Shown piece by piece: positions 17,268-30,300 of a stretch of DNA of 64,000 bases. The translations under genes and the position numbers were made by a program. Position 1 is the stretch's first letter. Each line of letters starts with the position of its first letter. Below the pieces are notes generated by a model that saw nothing but the letters and a program-made list of their open reading frames with translations, did not search any database and was not told where the DNA came from. Origin of the DNA: Antennarius striatus (taxonomy: Eukaryota > Chordata > Actinopteri > Lophiiformes > Antennariidae); the NCBI RefSeq assembly GCF_040054535.1, contig NC_090783.1, forward strand, positions 2,085,001 through 2,149,000, given 5' to 3'.

Positions 17268-20200
17268 TCAGCCATTCTTGTTTGTTATACACATATTAAC
17301 TGGAGAGTTGTCATCGCTCGGCGATAAATCCTCGATCTTCACACTGAACGCCGACTCGTCCTCGGTCTGCAGCTGCTCGTGTTTGCGCCGGTGGAGCCTC
17401 AGGCTCTGGGAGCGGCTGAACCCCCTCCCACAGATGTCGCAGCCGTACGGCCTCTCGCCGGTGTGGAGCCTGAAATGGTTCTTGAGGCTTGACGATCGGG
17501 TGAAACTCTTATCGCACTCCGGACAGTCATACTTCTCCCCTAAATGGATTTTTTCGTGTTCCCTCAGACGTCCCGACTGGTTGAAGCTGCGGTCGCAGAG
17601 CGAGCAGTGGTAGGGCCTCTCCCCGGTGTGGGTGAGCCGGTGTCTGTTCATGGCCCCCGAGTGGGCGAAGCTCTTCCCACAGTCGGGACAGGAGAAGGGT
17701 TTCTCTCCCGTGTGGACCTTCTGGTGACCTTTGAGTTGACCTTTCTGGGTGAACTGCTTCCCGCACAGGTTGCACTGGTAGGGTTTCTCCCCTGAGTGAA
17801 TTCTCATGTGAATCTGGAGTGCTGACATCTTGTGGCAGTCTCGTCCGCAGAGCCCGCAGCAGTAGGAGCTCTTTGTCATTTTGTCATTTTGCGGTTCTCG
17901 CACCGGTAAGGCAGCAGGAGTGGCTTTGTGACTGTTGGCAACATGATCAGGATCGTTTTCAGTGCCTGTGGAGAAATAAACGCCAAGTTTAAAATGCAGT
18001 TTAAAAGACAAATGTGATCAAATGTGAGGATAACACGATCCTCACATCCACTCATTTGTGTCAAAACATTATCTAGCAAAGGAGAAGAATGACGTAAATT
18101 CACATTTTAAATTCAATTCAATTCAAAAACTTTATTTGTACCCAATTGAAGGCATATAAAGCAGCAGTATTGGTGAAAAAGACAGGATTGGAGCAGGAAC
18201 AGGAAATGCAGAATGCAAAGAGCAAAAACCAGACTCAACACACAGAACACTAACATTAACACCAAAATACACAATAAACACAAATGTACAATGTAAACAG
18301 GTTAATGCAATGAGGTAATAAATATATAAAGACCGTGGAAATTTTAGAACTATAAAGATATCCGTCAGACCCTTCATATTGTGGCAACATTATGTGTGTT
18401 AGCTATTAAAACACTTAATGATGAAGGGAATGTTCTGCTGCATTTTGTCACATTTAAAACAAACTATGAAGGAAAACTGGTGGATTAAAAACAATGTAAA
18501 AACCCCACAATAACACAAAAACAGTTGTTAAGGAAACCCGATCCAGAGGTATTCCATAAAAACAGTATTTTGCTTACTGTCGACGAGTTCCTCTTGTTCT
18601 TCCTCTTTTACTGTAATCCTAAATTCTGAGGGGCTTTCCTCTTGATGCTTTTCGTTTTCTTCTGGAGGCACACGACTCTCACTTCCACACATCTGGACAG
18701 GAGGTATTTCTAGCGATGAAAACACGAGCAAAATATACACGACTGAGAAAAATCATCAAACGCTATCACAAAGTAAAGAAGCTCTGGAATCTCATGGTTT
18801 TGTACCACATAAAGGTTCTTCACTTGGTTCCTCCTTCACTGATTCTGGACCACATAGAGGTTCTTCATTCTCTTCCTCCTTCACTGCTTCTGCACCACAC
18901 AGAGGTTCTTCATTCGCTTCCTCCTTCACGACTACATTCATGGGTGGACTGGAGGAGACGTCCGTGCGTTCGGAGTCTGATTCTTCTGCTCTGTTCTCGC
19001 CCTGAGCTGCTGTGTCACCGTCTGAGGTGTGAGGCTCGTCTGCACCGGATAAACTCTGATAGTCAAACACACAAAAACAGTATCTTAACAAAAGTGGGGG
19101 CAGAAACGGTGTTATATGAACACAGGAGCTGCAAAAAACCAGAAAATTTCAAACCATTTTCCACAAAAAAACACACACGCTGCTCTAGAGATGCTGTGGG
19201 TTGTCCCTACCTCGGAGCGGATGCTGTCGATCGGTTCTTGATAAGATGAATCACCAGCTGCTGCTGCTGGAACCGGGTCCGAGGCGGCGCCAGGGGCCGG
19301 TCCGTTCTTGCTGTTCGTACACGATCTTCTGTGGTTTCTGAGGGTTCCTGCCAGCGAGAAATGTTTCCCGCAATCTTCGCAGGTGTACGGCTTTTCTCCT
19401 GTGTGAATCCGGGTGTGTCTGCGCAGCTCTCCCGGCGCCACGAACGATTTGTCGCACTGCGTGCAGCTGTAGGGTTTCTCTCCCGTGTGCGTCCGCATGT
19501 GCGTGGTCAGAGTCCACTGCTGGGCGAACGTCTTCCCGCAGTCAGAGCAGTGGTACGGCGTGATGCCGGTGTGGAGGCGCTCGTGCCTCACCAGTGTACC
19601 CGACAAGGCAAACTTTTTGTCGCAGAAAGAACATTGGTAGGGCCTCTCTCCGGTGTGAGTCCTCTGATGATCCCGGAGCTCCGCTGCAGAGTTACAGCTC
19701 TTGTCGCAATCCGAACACGGGAACTTCTTCCTCGAAAAGCCCGCGACAATCTCCGAATGCAACGCCTCCAAGTGCGTTTTAAGATGCCAGTGACGAGAGA
19801 AGCTCTTCAGGCAGATGGAGCAGTGGTACGGCCTCTCGCCGGTGTGCGTTCGCCGGTGCAACCTGAGCTCCCCCTGACTGGCAAATCTCTTCTCGCAAAA
19901 AGTGCAGGGGAACGGTTTTTCCCCAGTGTGGACCCTTTCGTGTATCATCAGCAACCCCTTTTCTGGAAATCTCTTCTCGCACATGGTGCAGGGGAAGGGC
20001 CTCTCCCCCGAGTGAGTACGTAAGTGGCGTTGGAGTTTAGAGGCATAAGGGAAGTCTTTGCCGCACACCGAGCAGCTGTGAAGAGACGGCGGCTTCTCGT
20101 TCTCGCTTTGATGGAACATCTTGGAGGGAGATACTACCGGTAGAGGACCAGGGATCGCGTTCTCTCCTGCGTGAACGGAAACACAGCGAGAAATTCAATT

Positions 20201-20746
20201 TAGGAAAAGAATAGAAGGTTGTAGAAATATTTTCAACACAGGTAGTTCCCAAGAACAATGAAAGAAAGAAAGAAAGAAAGAAAGAAAGAACGATGCTGAA
20301 GGTGGTTAGACGTGTAAATATTAGAGTCCCATTAGAGTCCTATCCTATATCCTGGAGGTCTGTATAATAATGCCATGTTTCCTATAATTCATATTCGTGT
20401 AGCTAGCTGTCAGTTACACATGTATGACACTAGTAAATGTAAAAAAAAAAAAGGGCAATAATCTACAGAAAATAGGAAAAGAAGTGAGTGTGTCTACTGC
20501 CTGTTAGTTTTAAAGGAAGGTTAGACAATCACTGTAAAACGAGTTGACAGGGTTAGAAACCTGGTATTAATGGTTATTAAAGGGCTTTGAGTTTGACAGC
20601 TATACTGCATTGAGATTGATTTGCTCACTGAGATCTGCAAAATCCACTTCTTCTCCATCCGAGTTAATCAGGCCTCCAATTTCTTGCTGATCACCTTCAG
20701 GGAGGATCAGAGTGGGTCCAAAGTCCTCAGGGTTTTCAGAACCCAT
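17268..20746 (-). CDS. C2H2 zinc-finger protein A, 15 fingers in two arrays
   Basis: Probable nuclear DNA-binding regulator; no specific orthologue recognised. Five exons join to 2,154 nt (717 residues) with matching phases: 20629-20746, 19211-20166, 18806-19055, 18578-18709, 17268-17965. Exon 1 is short and acidic ([18 protein letters not shown]). Exon 2 carries fingers 1-9 (about residues 60-340), mostly with TGE(K/R)P linkers; finger 9 ends in Cys instead of His (LRNHRRSC). Exons 3-4 are an acidic, Ser/Glu-rich linker of about 127 residues with three copies of a 15-residue repeat, each containing VKEE, plus a fourth TVKEE. Exon 5 carries fingers 10-15 and an acidic tail ([12 protein letters not shown]). 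Linkers differing from consensus are HTGITPY before finger 7 and HLGEKY before finger 14. Having fingers on both sides of the linker could suggest two genes, but the phases fit one reading frame without stops. Confidence 0.88.
18109..18152 (-). repeat. RTE-like LINE 3' end (ATTCA tail)
   Basis: On the minus strand GGGTACAAATAAAGTTTTTG is followed by repeated AATTG units. This is the typical end (…ACAAATAAA + ATTGAATTG) of fish non-LTR elements. It lies in the intron upstream of the last exon of zinc-finger gene A. Confidence 0.5.
20258..20291. repeat. (GAAA)n microsatellite
   Basis: About eight tandem GAAA units in intron 1 of zinc-finger gene A. Confidence 0.9.
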
Positions 20747-21267
20747 CTCTCATATAACCTTGAAAAGTGAACTCTCGTGAGTCAGTAAACAAGTAAACAA
20801 TGATTTACAAAAAGAGTCAAAACATGACCAAAAGCTTGACATTAGAGGCAGAGAGCTGACTAACAACCCTGGCTGCTCTAGGAACCATAATGACATTACA
20901 GGGACACCAAGTGAAAATTAGCATTTGATGCATTTAAAACATCAATTATTTAAAGTAGTAGACAACAACAACAACCACAAATCCATATTCACTGGTTGTA
21001 TCCGGCCCCACTTGTACTGTGAAATGTAAAACATTTTCCAGCTTGGAGACAGCTGTGATTGATTAGGACAACTTAAAAACTGGGAAATCACTGTTAACAG
21101 AGACGTCAATATAAAGGTCCTCATTACACGCCTGCATAAAATGACATGAGGTATGTTAACATGTCAAAGACTGACAACCAATATGATAAAATTAGACTGA
21201 ATCCATTAACACGTCTCCTACAGTATATTCAGAGTTCTTGTGAATGGGATTAGAGGCATGTCAGTTA

Positions 21268-21625
21268 CGTGTGACACTGTTGGCTGAGCTGGCAGAGCGG
21301 GTCGTCCAACGATCGCAGGATTGGCGGTTCAATTCCTGCTCCTGCCCACTAACCTCGGAGTGTGAGCTGAGAGTGGGAGGTGTCAGATCACACTCCAAAG
21401 CGAGCACTGCCGAGGCACCCTGGAGCAAGACGCCGACCCCTTTATAAGCTGGTCGCCACTCTGCCTCCCCCTCTACTGCAGGCCTACAGGCCCCTAAAGT
21501 GTGTGTGTTAGAGCCTGTATGCACTACACATGCATGACAAAGAACTAACAGTGTGACCTAGAGTGTGCAACTAACTAATTTCCCTTTGGGGCTCAATATT
21601 ATATATGAAATAAAAAATGAATTAG
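21268..21625 (+). mobile_element. tRNA-derived SINE
   Basis: The head resembles a tRNA: an A-box-like stretch (GGCTGAGCTGGCAGAGCGGG) and a B-box-like GGTTCAATTCC about 45 bases on. The body has the GAGTGTGAGCTGAGAGTGGG and GAGCACTGCCGAGG...CTGGAGCAAG motifs common in percomorph SINEs. It ends in a TTTCCC-type AT-rich tail. It is not a functional tRNA gene, because no complete cloverleaf can be drawn. A degraded relative lies at 31310-31510. Confidence 0.7.
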
Positions 21626-21702
21626 CTGCTCATTAGGGGCGCACCATAAATGGAGCCACCCGCCAATCCACCCCCACACTCTGCTGCATGCCTACAGGCC
21701 CC

Positions 21703-21786
<84 letters not shown>

Positions 21787-21885
21787 GGGGCCTGTACACA
21801 CTATATATGGATGCGATCGGACTAGCAAGTGTGATCTAGTGTGCTAATAATTTCCCTATGGAGATAATGTATACAGTACATCTTA
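21626..21885 (+). repeat. Partial duplicate of the SINE tail with expanded (GT)n
   Basis: This stretch repeats the last part of the adjacent SINE: CACCCC(C)ACTCTGC, CTACAGGCCCC, a GT run, TTAG..GCCTGTA.ACACTA, GTGTGA.CTAG.GTG and AATTTCCCT.TGG. The left copy (about 21455-21580) has only four to five GT units at the matching place. This copy has about 40 (21703-21784). Confidence 0.7.
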
Positions 21886-24306
21886 TCTTCTCTCTTATAG
21901 AATAATACTGCTTCTCAGATGGTTTTAAAATACATAATGAACCACACTTGTATGTAACTCCTATTAATAAACACAAATATGTTTTCTATCTCACTGCAGT
22001 CATCTAATAAGGTTTCCTGTTGTGATTGTTTTCCCCTTCTATTCCCATTCAATCCATACTGAAATACAGAACTTATAATGTTTAGGTTCCAAACAGGGAA
22101 AAGGTATTGTATTGTAATAATTTGCCACCCTTTATAGCTGGATCATAAAGGGTGGTTGGATCAGCCCAACAACAATCCGGTGAAGACATGAACTGTCCTG
22201 CTCAAGATCACCTCAGCAGGGGGGATGCTTTGTTGTCATGGGGTGGGGGGGGGGCTTGAACCTGTCTTGGCCTGATGAAATCTATAAAATATTGATAGAT
22301 GCAATATTTTTGAATAACTAACGAGATATTCAACATTATTTTTTATTATATTATTGGTGGTTTAAGGAGAAGCAACTCGTTCATCTGCAATAAGTAACCC
22401 AGTTAGCCCAGTTAGCATTAGCTTGATGGGACTCGTTTTTGCTCCATCAATTTAAGACTCCCACCGACTGTAATTTAAGGGATAACCCTAATTGACTAAC
22501 CTGTTGGTATTAAGTGTCATATTATTCTTTCCTCAAACACACGCTGCTGAACACACACCAGTATCTGACCTCTGGATGAGATGAAGCCGCCGTGACGCGG
22601 CGGTGACCACCGATCCGGTCAACGACCACTTTCCCCTCTGAGCGAACTGTTATTAGCCAGCTAGCCACCGACATGGCGTTCACTAGTTTGTTGATATTAG
22701 CAATTAGCAAACGATTAGCCCCTTATGATAGTTAAGCTTTTCAACAATAACACTTCTACCAGTTAAACTAATTTCACAATGAGCCCAGAGTGAAATTAAT
22801 CCCTTATTCTTCCTGTAAATGTCACATCCGTTCGGTAACACTTGCTAACCAAGCTAGCTAAGCTTTTACAAGACAATAGACATTTTGACCAACCTCCGCA
22901 TAGATTTTCCCTCAGGTAAAAGTAGCTCCACAGAAGTTTATCGAAACGACGTGAGGATATTTTATCTCCCTTTCGTTTTCATGGTTAATATGTTAAAACA
23001 ATGCGCAATTTGCGCAAAATAACGCTATCTAATGACTTGTTAAATCAGCGTTTAGGTCTGATAACCTTTCTAGCTTCAGCTGCTAGCTACTCAAAGCGGT
23101 GTCAGAACTTCCTGTTCGAATTTCAAAATAAAAGCCCAGTAATAGCATTAATGTCCCAGATTATTTCTGCTGTGTCTCTAAACATATAAAATAAAATAAA
23201 ACAACAAAATACGCAAATAAATGTCCATTATCAATCAAACCTGTGAGTTAGGTTTCGGGTTACCATATAACAGGACTGAACACCCCCAAAACAAACAAAA
23301 AAACACTCAAAAAAATAACTGCTAAATATTAAAGAACTGATGCCTGAACTAAATTTTAAATATAATTGTGGGACTAACAGTATGAAATGTTTTCATCCAC
23401 CTGGAATGGAAGCTACGTTTGTTTACCGTTGTCAAATTGGACACATTTCAAATGTAGAGAAACACCAGACATGTTTCTATAAAATTCTGTATTTTCCGTC
23501 ATTAGGATTAAAAATAACAAAGGTATTGTGCATATTTTTTAACATTAAATATTAGCATTTGGCATGCATGATACAAAGGCACTGAAATTGTACAGATGAG
23601 ATACAAGAGAGGAGTAAACTTAAAAACACAGGTACAAAACATGAATACAAGAAAGACAACATAGTGAGCTCTTGGCAGTCCACACGGACTTTGTAGCGCC
23701 TATTTTCAGACACATTAACAGTCTCTGTAGGTAGGGATGGGTCCCAGGAACTGGTAATAAATAAAAAAAATAAAAAGCTCAACAAAACATGACTGACGTA
23801 TTAATAAGCTTCTGGAGAAACGCTGCTGTCGGCATTCATGCAACGTTTATTTAACGGCATTTTCAAAAGGGCTAGTGCGAAATCGAATCAACAGGGAGCG
23901 TAAGGGTGGTCAGGTCAACAAAGGGTCAATTTTACTAGATGTGCAATGAGTATTTTAGAAAAACAAGCATGTGCAAATTTTGCGTTTCTGAATAAAGCAG
24001 CCAAAGGTTTGCTCACATGAGCTCTGCAGCTTCTAGAGCGATCGTAAGCGAAAACTCAATTTAGTTGTGGTTCCAGGAGGTTTGAACTTTGTAAGGAGGG
24101 GATCGGAGCGCTTACCTCTATATCCCAGCAATCACACACTGAAACGAAAAATCTCTTAGCGGGTTGATAAGTATTGGTATTGATAAGCAATATCAGCCTA
24201 AACAGAACCCTAAAGCGACCCATCTCTATCTGCAGATGGCAGGAATGGAAGGAAGATTGGTGAAGAAGTGCTTTTTACTGTCAGACTTCCAAACGCAGAC
24301 CAACTG

Positions 24307-27300
24307 CTAGATGTCCAGCCTGGTGTCCTGCTTGGGTCGGCCCAGCTGCCTGGTCGGTCCGATCCGTCTCCCGGCGTGCGTGCGTTGATGTTGCCGCAGA
24401 CCCTGGCGGTAAATGAAGCTCTTCCCACACTGCCCACACTCGTAGGGTCTCTCCCCGGTGTGGAGCCTGTGGTGCACCTTCAGCTCCTCGGCTCTGGAGT
24501 AGCCTTTGCCGCAGACGCTGCAGATGAAGGGTCTGTCTTTAATGTGGGTCTGGTAATGCGCCGTCAGGTACGAGTTAATCCGAAAAGTCTTTCCGCAGAT
24601 GGAGCAAGCAAACGGCCTCTCCCCAGAGTGTTGCATCTCGTGCAGCTTGAGCGACGAGGCCGTGTGGAAACTTCTGCCGCACTGGGAGCAGAGGAACGGC
24701 TTCTCGCCGGTGTGGATGCGCTGGTGGATCTGGATGTAGCTCTCGTTGATGAACCTCTTGCCACAGTCGGGACACGAGTAGGGCTTCTCCTTGACGTGGG
24801 TTTTCATGTGCTCCTCCAGCTTCTCCTTATCGTCGAACTGAACGCCGCAGCGGCGGCAGAATAAAAGCTGCGAGGCGCCGTGCTGGACGGCGTCTGGCTC
24901 GTCGGACGTTTCCGTGTGTGTCGTGATGTGGTGTGCTTGTAAAGAGGAGTGGCTGTCACATTTTTTGCCGCATTCCATGCAGTGGAGGGACGATCTGATC
25001 CTGGACTCCCCCGGCAGAGACTTCAAGTATTCAGAGAGTTCTGATTCTTTAGGGTTCACTTCATCGTCAAAATCCACGGCACCCTTACGACCTGCATGAG
25101 AAAAATCACCTTTAGCTTTTTATGTAAAACAGTACGAACTTCCTTTCCACCACGCTCACCGTAGTGGACTTTGTAGTGCGTTTTGAGGTTCCCCTTCTGG
25201 TTGAACCCGCGCCCACAGATGGAGCAGCAGTAGGGTTTCTCTCCGGTGTGGATCAACTCGTGCCGCTCCAGTTTGTAGGCATGAGGGAACTCTTTGCCGC
25301 ACACGGAGCAGTGGTACTGGATCTTTTCTTTGGGCTTTTTCAGGAGCTCAGGAGGGATTTCAATGGGAACGCAAACCATTTTTCTGCCGGGGCGCTTCTT
25401 CCCTGAAAAACCAAGGTATAAAATGAAGGAGTTCATTTCACAAAATGAGCTTAAATATCTATTAGAATGCTTGAATTTGTTTGTAGCTGTAATTCTTGTC
25501 AACTAATTTTTTTTAACACTGGTTTTGTCACTTTATTTTGTTGAGTAAAGATGCAGACGGGTCCGTTTATATTCAGAACAGCTGCCAAACTTCAATGAGA
25601 CAAGAAAAATATTTGCATCAGTTTAGACAGAGCTGCAGTTTCTAACGTCACCACCAGCAAGACAGAAAAATATATTTCTAAAGTTGATACACACTGGATT
25701 TCACGTTTATTATTATATCTAGATAAATAAAAAAAGTTTTTGATTATTTGACATGGCCTTACCAGCAGAAGCTCCTGTGTGTTCTTCATCTTCCTCAGCA
25801 GAAGGTTTGATGTCTTTTCTCCTCCTGTAAGGTCGCTTTGCTGGTTACAGATAAAAAGAAGGGTGTTGTTTTCTAAATCCTGAAACTGATGATTTGAATA
25901 TTAACAGAGTATTTACAAAAAAAGTGTAAGGAAAGACAGTTGACCAACAAAATAGCTGAAATGTCTGTGCTTTCCTTAAAACTGAATCTTTTTTCTATGG
26001 TAGTGATACGAAATAAAGAGATTACAAAGTTTTCTTGCCTTACCGGCCACACGGTGGACAGTTTTTGAGTTGAATTCTTCTGATTCCACGATGGGAGGGA
26101 CGTTTCTCTTTCGTCGGGTGCGTCTTAGCACTGAAAGATAAAGCAGTCTGTCATGAACAAAACAACACGTGCTTAATAATTAGCATCACAAAAGTGTAGG
26201 TGGTACAAATCAAGAGGAGCACTCACTTCCTGACTCGGCCTCAGTGTTTTCACTGGACGGTCGTGGAGCTTCGGAAATCTTTCTTCTGCCTCTTCTTTTT
26301 ACTTTGTGACAAAGTAAAACCATAAACAGAGAAATAATATTAATACACTGATGTTGAATGCTGAATGCAAAATTAAAAATAGAACTTGTACCACTTTCCT
26401 TGTTTGAAACACTCCCACTTAACACTTCCAGGCTGATGCTAATAAAGTTGTATTTCCATCACTCACCAGGATTTGCAAGAACTTTCTCTGTGTCTGAAAC
26501 GTCTGATGATAACACGGTTATTTCTGTAGCCCTCTTCTTTCTTCTCTGTCTCCTTCCTGGAAACGATACATGTAAGACGATAACATCAGAGTGAAAACCA
26601 CCTTCCATAACCTGTGAAATTTTCATCTCGTTCTTACCACGATTTAAGGATGAAACGGCTTTCGTTTTTACGGCTCTCTCTTGTTTCTCTTCTTTTTCCC
26701 TTTCTTCATCTCCCCCCACAGACACAACTTCCATGATGAGGGTTGGACTGCTGCTGCCTTGCTGGTTCTGACCTTGTAGCTGAGACTCAGAGGAGATGCC
26801 ACCCTGTGGTCAGAATCATCTCAGAACAATCACACACACGACCCCATAATATTCCATCACAGCAGAGGTAAATGTTTTGTCCTGGTGATAGTTATACCAT
26901 ATAATAGAAACTATACAATAGCAGTTTGTCTTAAAAACAAAGATAGACTTCCTGTTGCAGACAACTTGTATCGTCCATTTGTAGTCCTGCCGGTTTATCA
27001 GACTCTGATTACTTAACTCCGGCTCCCCGTCTTTTGTTGTTGAAATGTAAAGAAAAGACAAAACCGGAGAGGCAGGAATCTGAGGGAGTATCTCCAGACT
27101 CAGTCGTTGTTTAGGAGAATTTCAGTACAAAGCATTCATTTCAGTAGCCTCAGGGTCTGGCTCAACTGTTCTTATCTACATGTTAACATCTTTAAAAAAC
27201 CTATAAAAGTGTCTTAAAATAAATTACCTTGCTGGACTGAGGACTTTCTGTGCAATCAGAGCCTTGATCAGGACTGTCTCCTGTAAAAAACAGGATGTTA

Positions 27301-30300
27301 GCTCAGGTTCAAAGACACCTGGCATCCCTGACAACGGCAACCCAAAATCCTCAACGATATTTTGAAACTGTTGCTCACACAGGTTGTATTTTAGGAATGC
27401 TCTGTGTTACGACCACCAGCGGCGTTAACATGAACAAAATAACAGCAAAACCAAATAAACAGTGCTCAGCACAAATCATCTTAGTTTAAAGTCAAGTAAA
27501 TCATGTTGCTGATGCACCGTGAGCAACTTACTGGCTTCCCATTCAACCACCTCTCCATCAGAGTTGATTAAACCACCGATCACTTCCTCCTGCTCCTCCT
27601 CTGGTTCCTCCTCTTCCCCTGCCTGAAGTCTGACGGTCAGACGGAGCGTCTGGTTCTCTACGTGTGTCGATGTCATCTGGACTCCATGTGACTCCAGCAC
27701 CTTGTGTTCAGGAGAACCCTGAAGACAGAATAGCATGTGTTCATTTATTTACCCACAAAAGACATCTGAGAAGTAGTGACATCAAATTGGAACAATCTCA
27801 CATTTTATAAAAGGTACCGCATAATTCTCAGATGTGTCACCCAAATTCTGTTAAAGCCAAACTTTGGGAGTTGTGAAAATTTTTCACATGAACCTAAATG
27901 TCTTATTTTTAAGTGTAGCCCTTTCATTGTTTACCACATAAAACAAGTAACACATAGAAGAGTTACTATTATAATTACTATTGTGTAAAGTTAAATAAGG
28001 ACAAGTCTGGTTCCAGTAGAAGTTAATTTCTAAAACACAGATTAATTTGAATGTGAGCATCTTCAAATACTTCTTGATTCACACTTAACAGTACAGAGAA
28101 AATACACTAAAAGGTTTTCATCATTCTCATTGCTTTTCTTTATTACATTCTTAATCTTGAGTAATATTTTTCAGGAAAAGACTAGAACAAAACCAGCAAC
28201 AGCAGTAAATCTGTGAAGTGCTCAAAAAAAACCCCCCATCCATTTAAATGGATGAGCTTGTCACAGCTGATAGTGTGATCAGTTAAGGGTTAAAGGACAA
28301 TAACCAAACTGGCTAACAGTGTTTGTTTGTCTGCTTTACTTGTGTGAATTGTTTTTTTTACATACTGTTTGGAGCGGCGCTGATCCTTTGGTCCGGTGCA
28401 GTTCTGCCTCTGTCGGCAGCGATGTGCTTTGTTTTGCATCCAGCCTCTGTTCTTTACCCGGACACTCGTCCGCCGCATTCGTTCTCTGATTTGGTTTCAC
28501 GTTACTTTGGTGACTCGGGGCTTTCTCATGTACCGCATTGTTGCAATTATGCACAGTCACATTTCCTGGTGTTTTTCCACAAATACAGGAAACCTTTGGT
28601 TTTTCATCAGAGTCCGTGAGCATCTCTTTCTGCCTCTCCTCTCTGGCAGAGGAGCTCTGCCCACAGACAGCAGGGCCACAAGACTCCTCTGAGCATTTTT
28701 CCACTAAATATATTCTCTTGTGTCCCTTAATTCTGTATGAAAAAGTGCTGTCTTTCTCCAATTCTTTGAGGTGGGGATGAGTAGGATGGGTGGAAGTATC
28801 CTTTTTCTCTGCCTCTGAGCTGAAGCTCTCATCTGCATCTAAAAAAAAAGCAAAACAAACACATGAAGCATCAAGAATGTAAACGGCATCTAGTGAAGGA
28901 TCGTTCATATCTGAGAGTTTTCACTCACGATTTTCACTCACAGTCCAGCCCTCCTCTTCCTCTTTTATGATTACTTTAATCTCTGGTATTTCACAGTTGT
29001 ACTCAGGGCTGGCTGCTGCTTTTTTTGAATGGTGATCTGGTGAATTCTGACTATCATAGTTTTCATTTAAACTCAGTGACAATGGATCTTGGAGGTCAGG
29101 ATCCTGTAAAGAAATAAACACAGTTACAACAATTTTCTATTACAAACATCTCCGATGAATCGAGTAACAAAAGCTGGAAACTTTAAGTAATGTTTGAGCT
29201 GCAATTAAAGGAAAAAAGTTTCTCCACAATCATACATGCGTCTATTGAAACAATTCCGAAAACTTACTTACAAAAATCTGCCTGTGCAGAAAATTTCACC
29301 AAAACGACTCCTGACGGTTTAATATTTTGACACTTTTGGCTTAAAAAATTTACCATTAGACAGATAATGACACGCTTATGAGAGAAACATGACAAAAGTC
29401 CCATTGTTACAGCATGGGTACATGAATGCACTGATTCAAAAAGGCTACCAGCACAGGCAGTCCTGCTTTAGCCTCACATGAATATCACACACAGCTGAAA
29501 TAAAGCAAAAGAAGGTAGTGAACTCCAGATCACTGTCACCAGGTGGATTTATAAGGTAGCCATAAATTGATTCATGGGGTATTAAGTTTAGAAAATGGAG
29601 AAATAACACCTTTATATTACATGCTATTAGTAAATCAAAGAATGCTAAAAAAAAAACAACCCCCAGAACAAACCAAAAGTGAAAATGAGCAGGTCATACT
29701 ACTCTTACCATCATAGATGTTAACATTCTTCAGTTTCTTCCTTCTTTTGCCCAAAAAGCAGTCTCATAGGAAAAGTATTTTCCTCCACTAGTGCTATCAA
29801 CTGTTCAGGAAAATCATTATGCACACAAAAGCGAAGCTTATAGTAGAAAATATTACATTTAGCACAATCTACAAGAGCCTAAATGTTCCCATTATAATAA
29901 AATATATAAAAATTTGTGTAGACTTTCTACAATCCTTTTGAATGACTTTTTGCACCTAAAAAAATTGATATTATGATACACTGTAGGTTCCATTAACATG
30001 CCAAACTGTTCAGTTTAAGTAAGAAATGTATTAAACAAACTGGGTTATTATGATCAGAAAGTAAATGTTTTGAGTGTACATGACTAACTAAGCAATTATT
30101 AAATACAGCTTACTGTCAGGTTAATGGATAATCAGTCAATGATTAGTTTCAGTAAGTCAACATTTGCTCTGCTCGTTTAGTAAATGGATTAACATCCAGC
30201 ATAATGCTCAAACTCACATTTAGAACGCAGTGACAGTCTTCATCACATATCTGACATGGTGACACACGACTGACAACAACCATTAATGCCTGAAAGCAAT

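Larger units (their letters stand above)
20747..24306. other. Intergenic: promoter side of zinc-finger gene A and 3' flank of gene B
   Basis: No coding sequence is supported. It contains a SINE with a partially duplicated tail (21260-21880), a CpG-rich island-like stretch at about 22570-22680 that is the best place for a non-coding first exon and promoter of zinc-finger gene A, and AT-rich sequence elsewhere. The minus-strand 3' UTR of gene B begins at 24306; an AATAAA on that strand lies at 23846-23851. Confidence 0.45.

Noticed and set aside
17278-20023. Several long plus-strand frames opposite the zinc-finger exons (for example 19331-20023)
   Set aside because: They are antisense shadows of C2H2 arrays, whose codon pattern leaves the opposite strand open.
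17268-20746. Two separate zinc-finger genes instead of one
   Set aside because: All four intron phases fit a single frame of 717 codons, and there is no in-frame stop at the end of the first array. A split remains possible only if transcripts show an internal start or end.
21268-21345. tRNA gene
   Set aside because: A- and B-box-like words are present but no complete cloverleaf forms, and the sequence continues into a SINE body.
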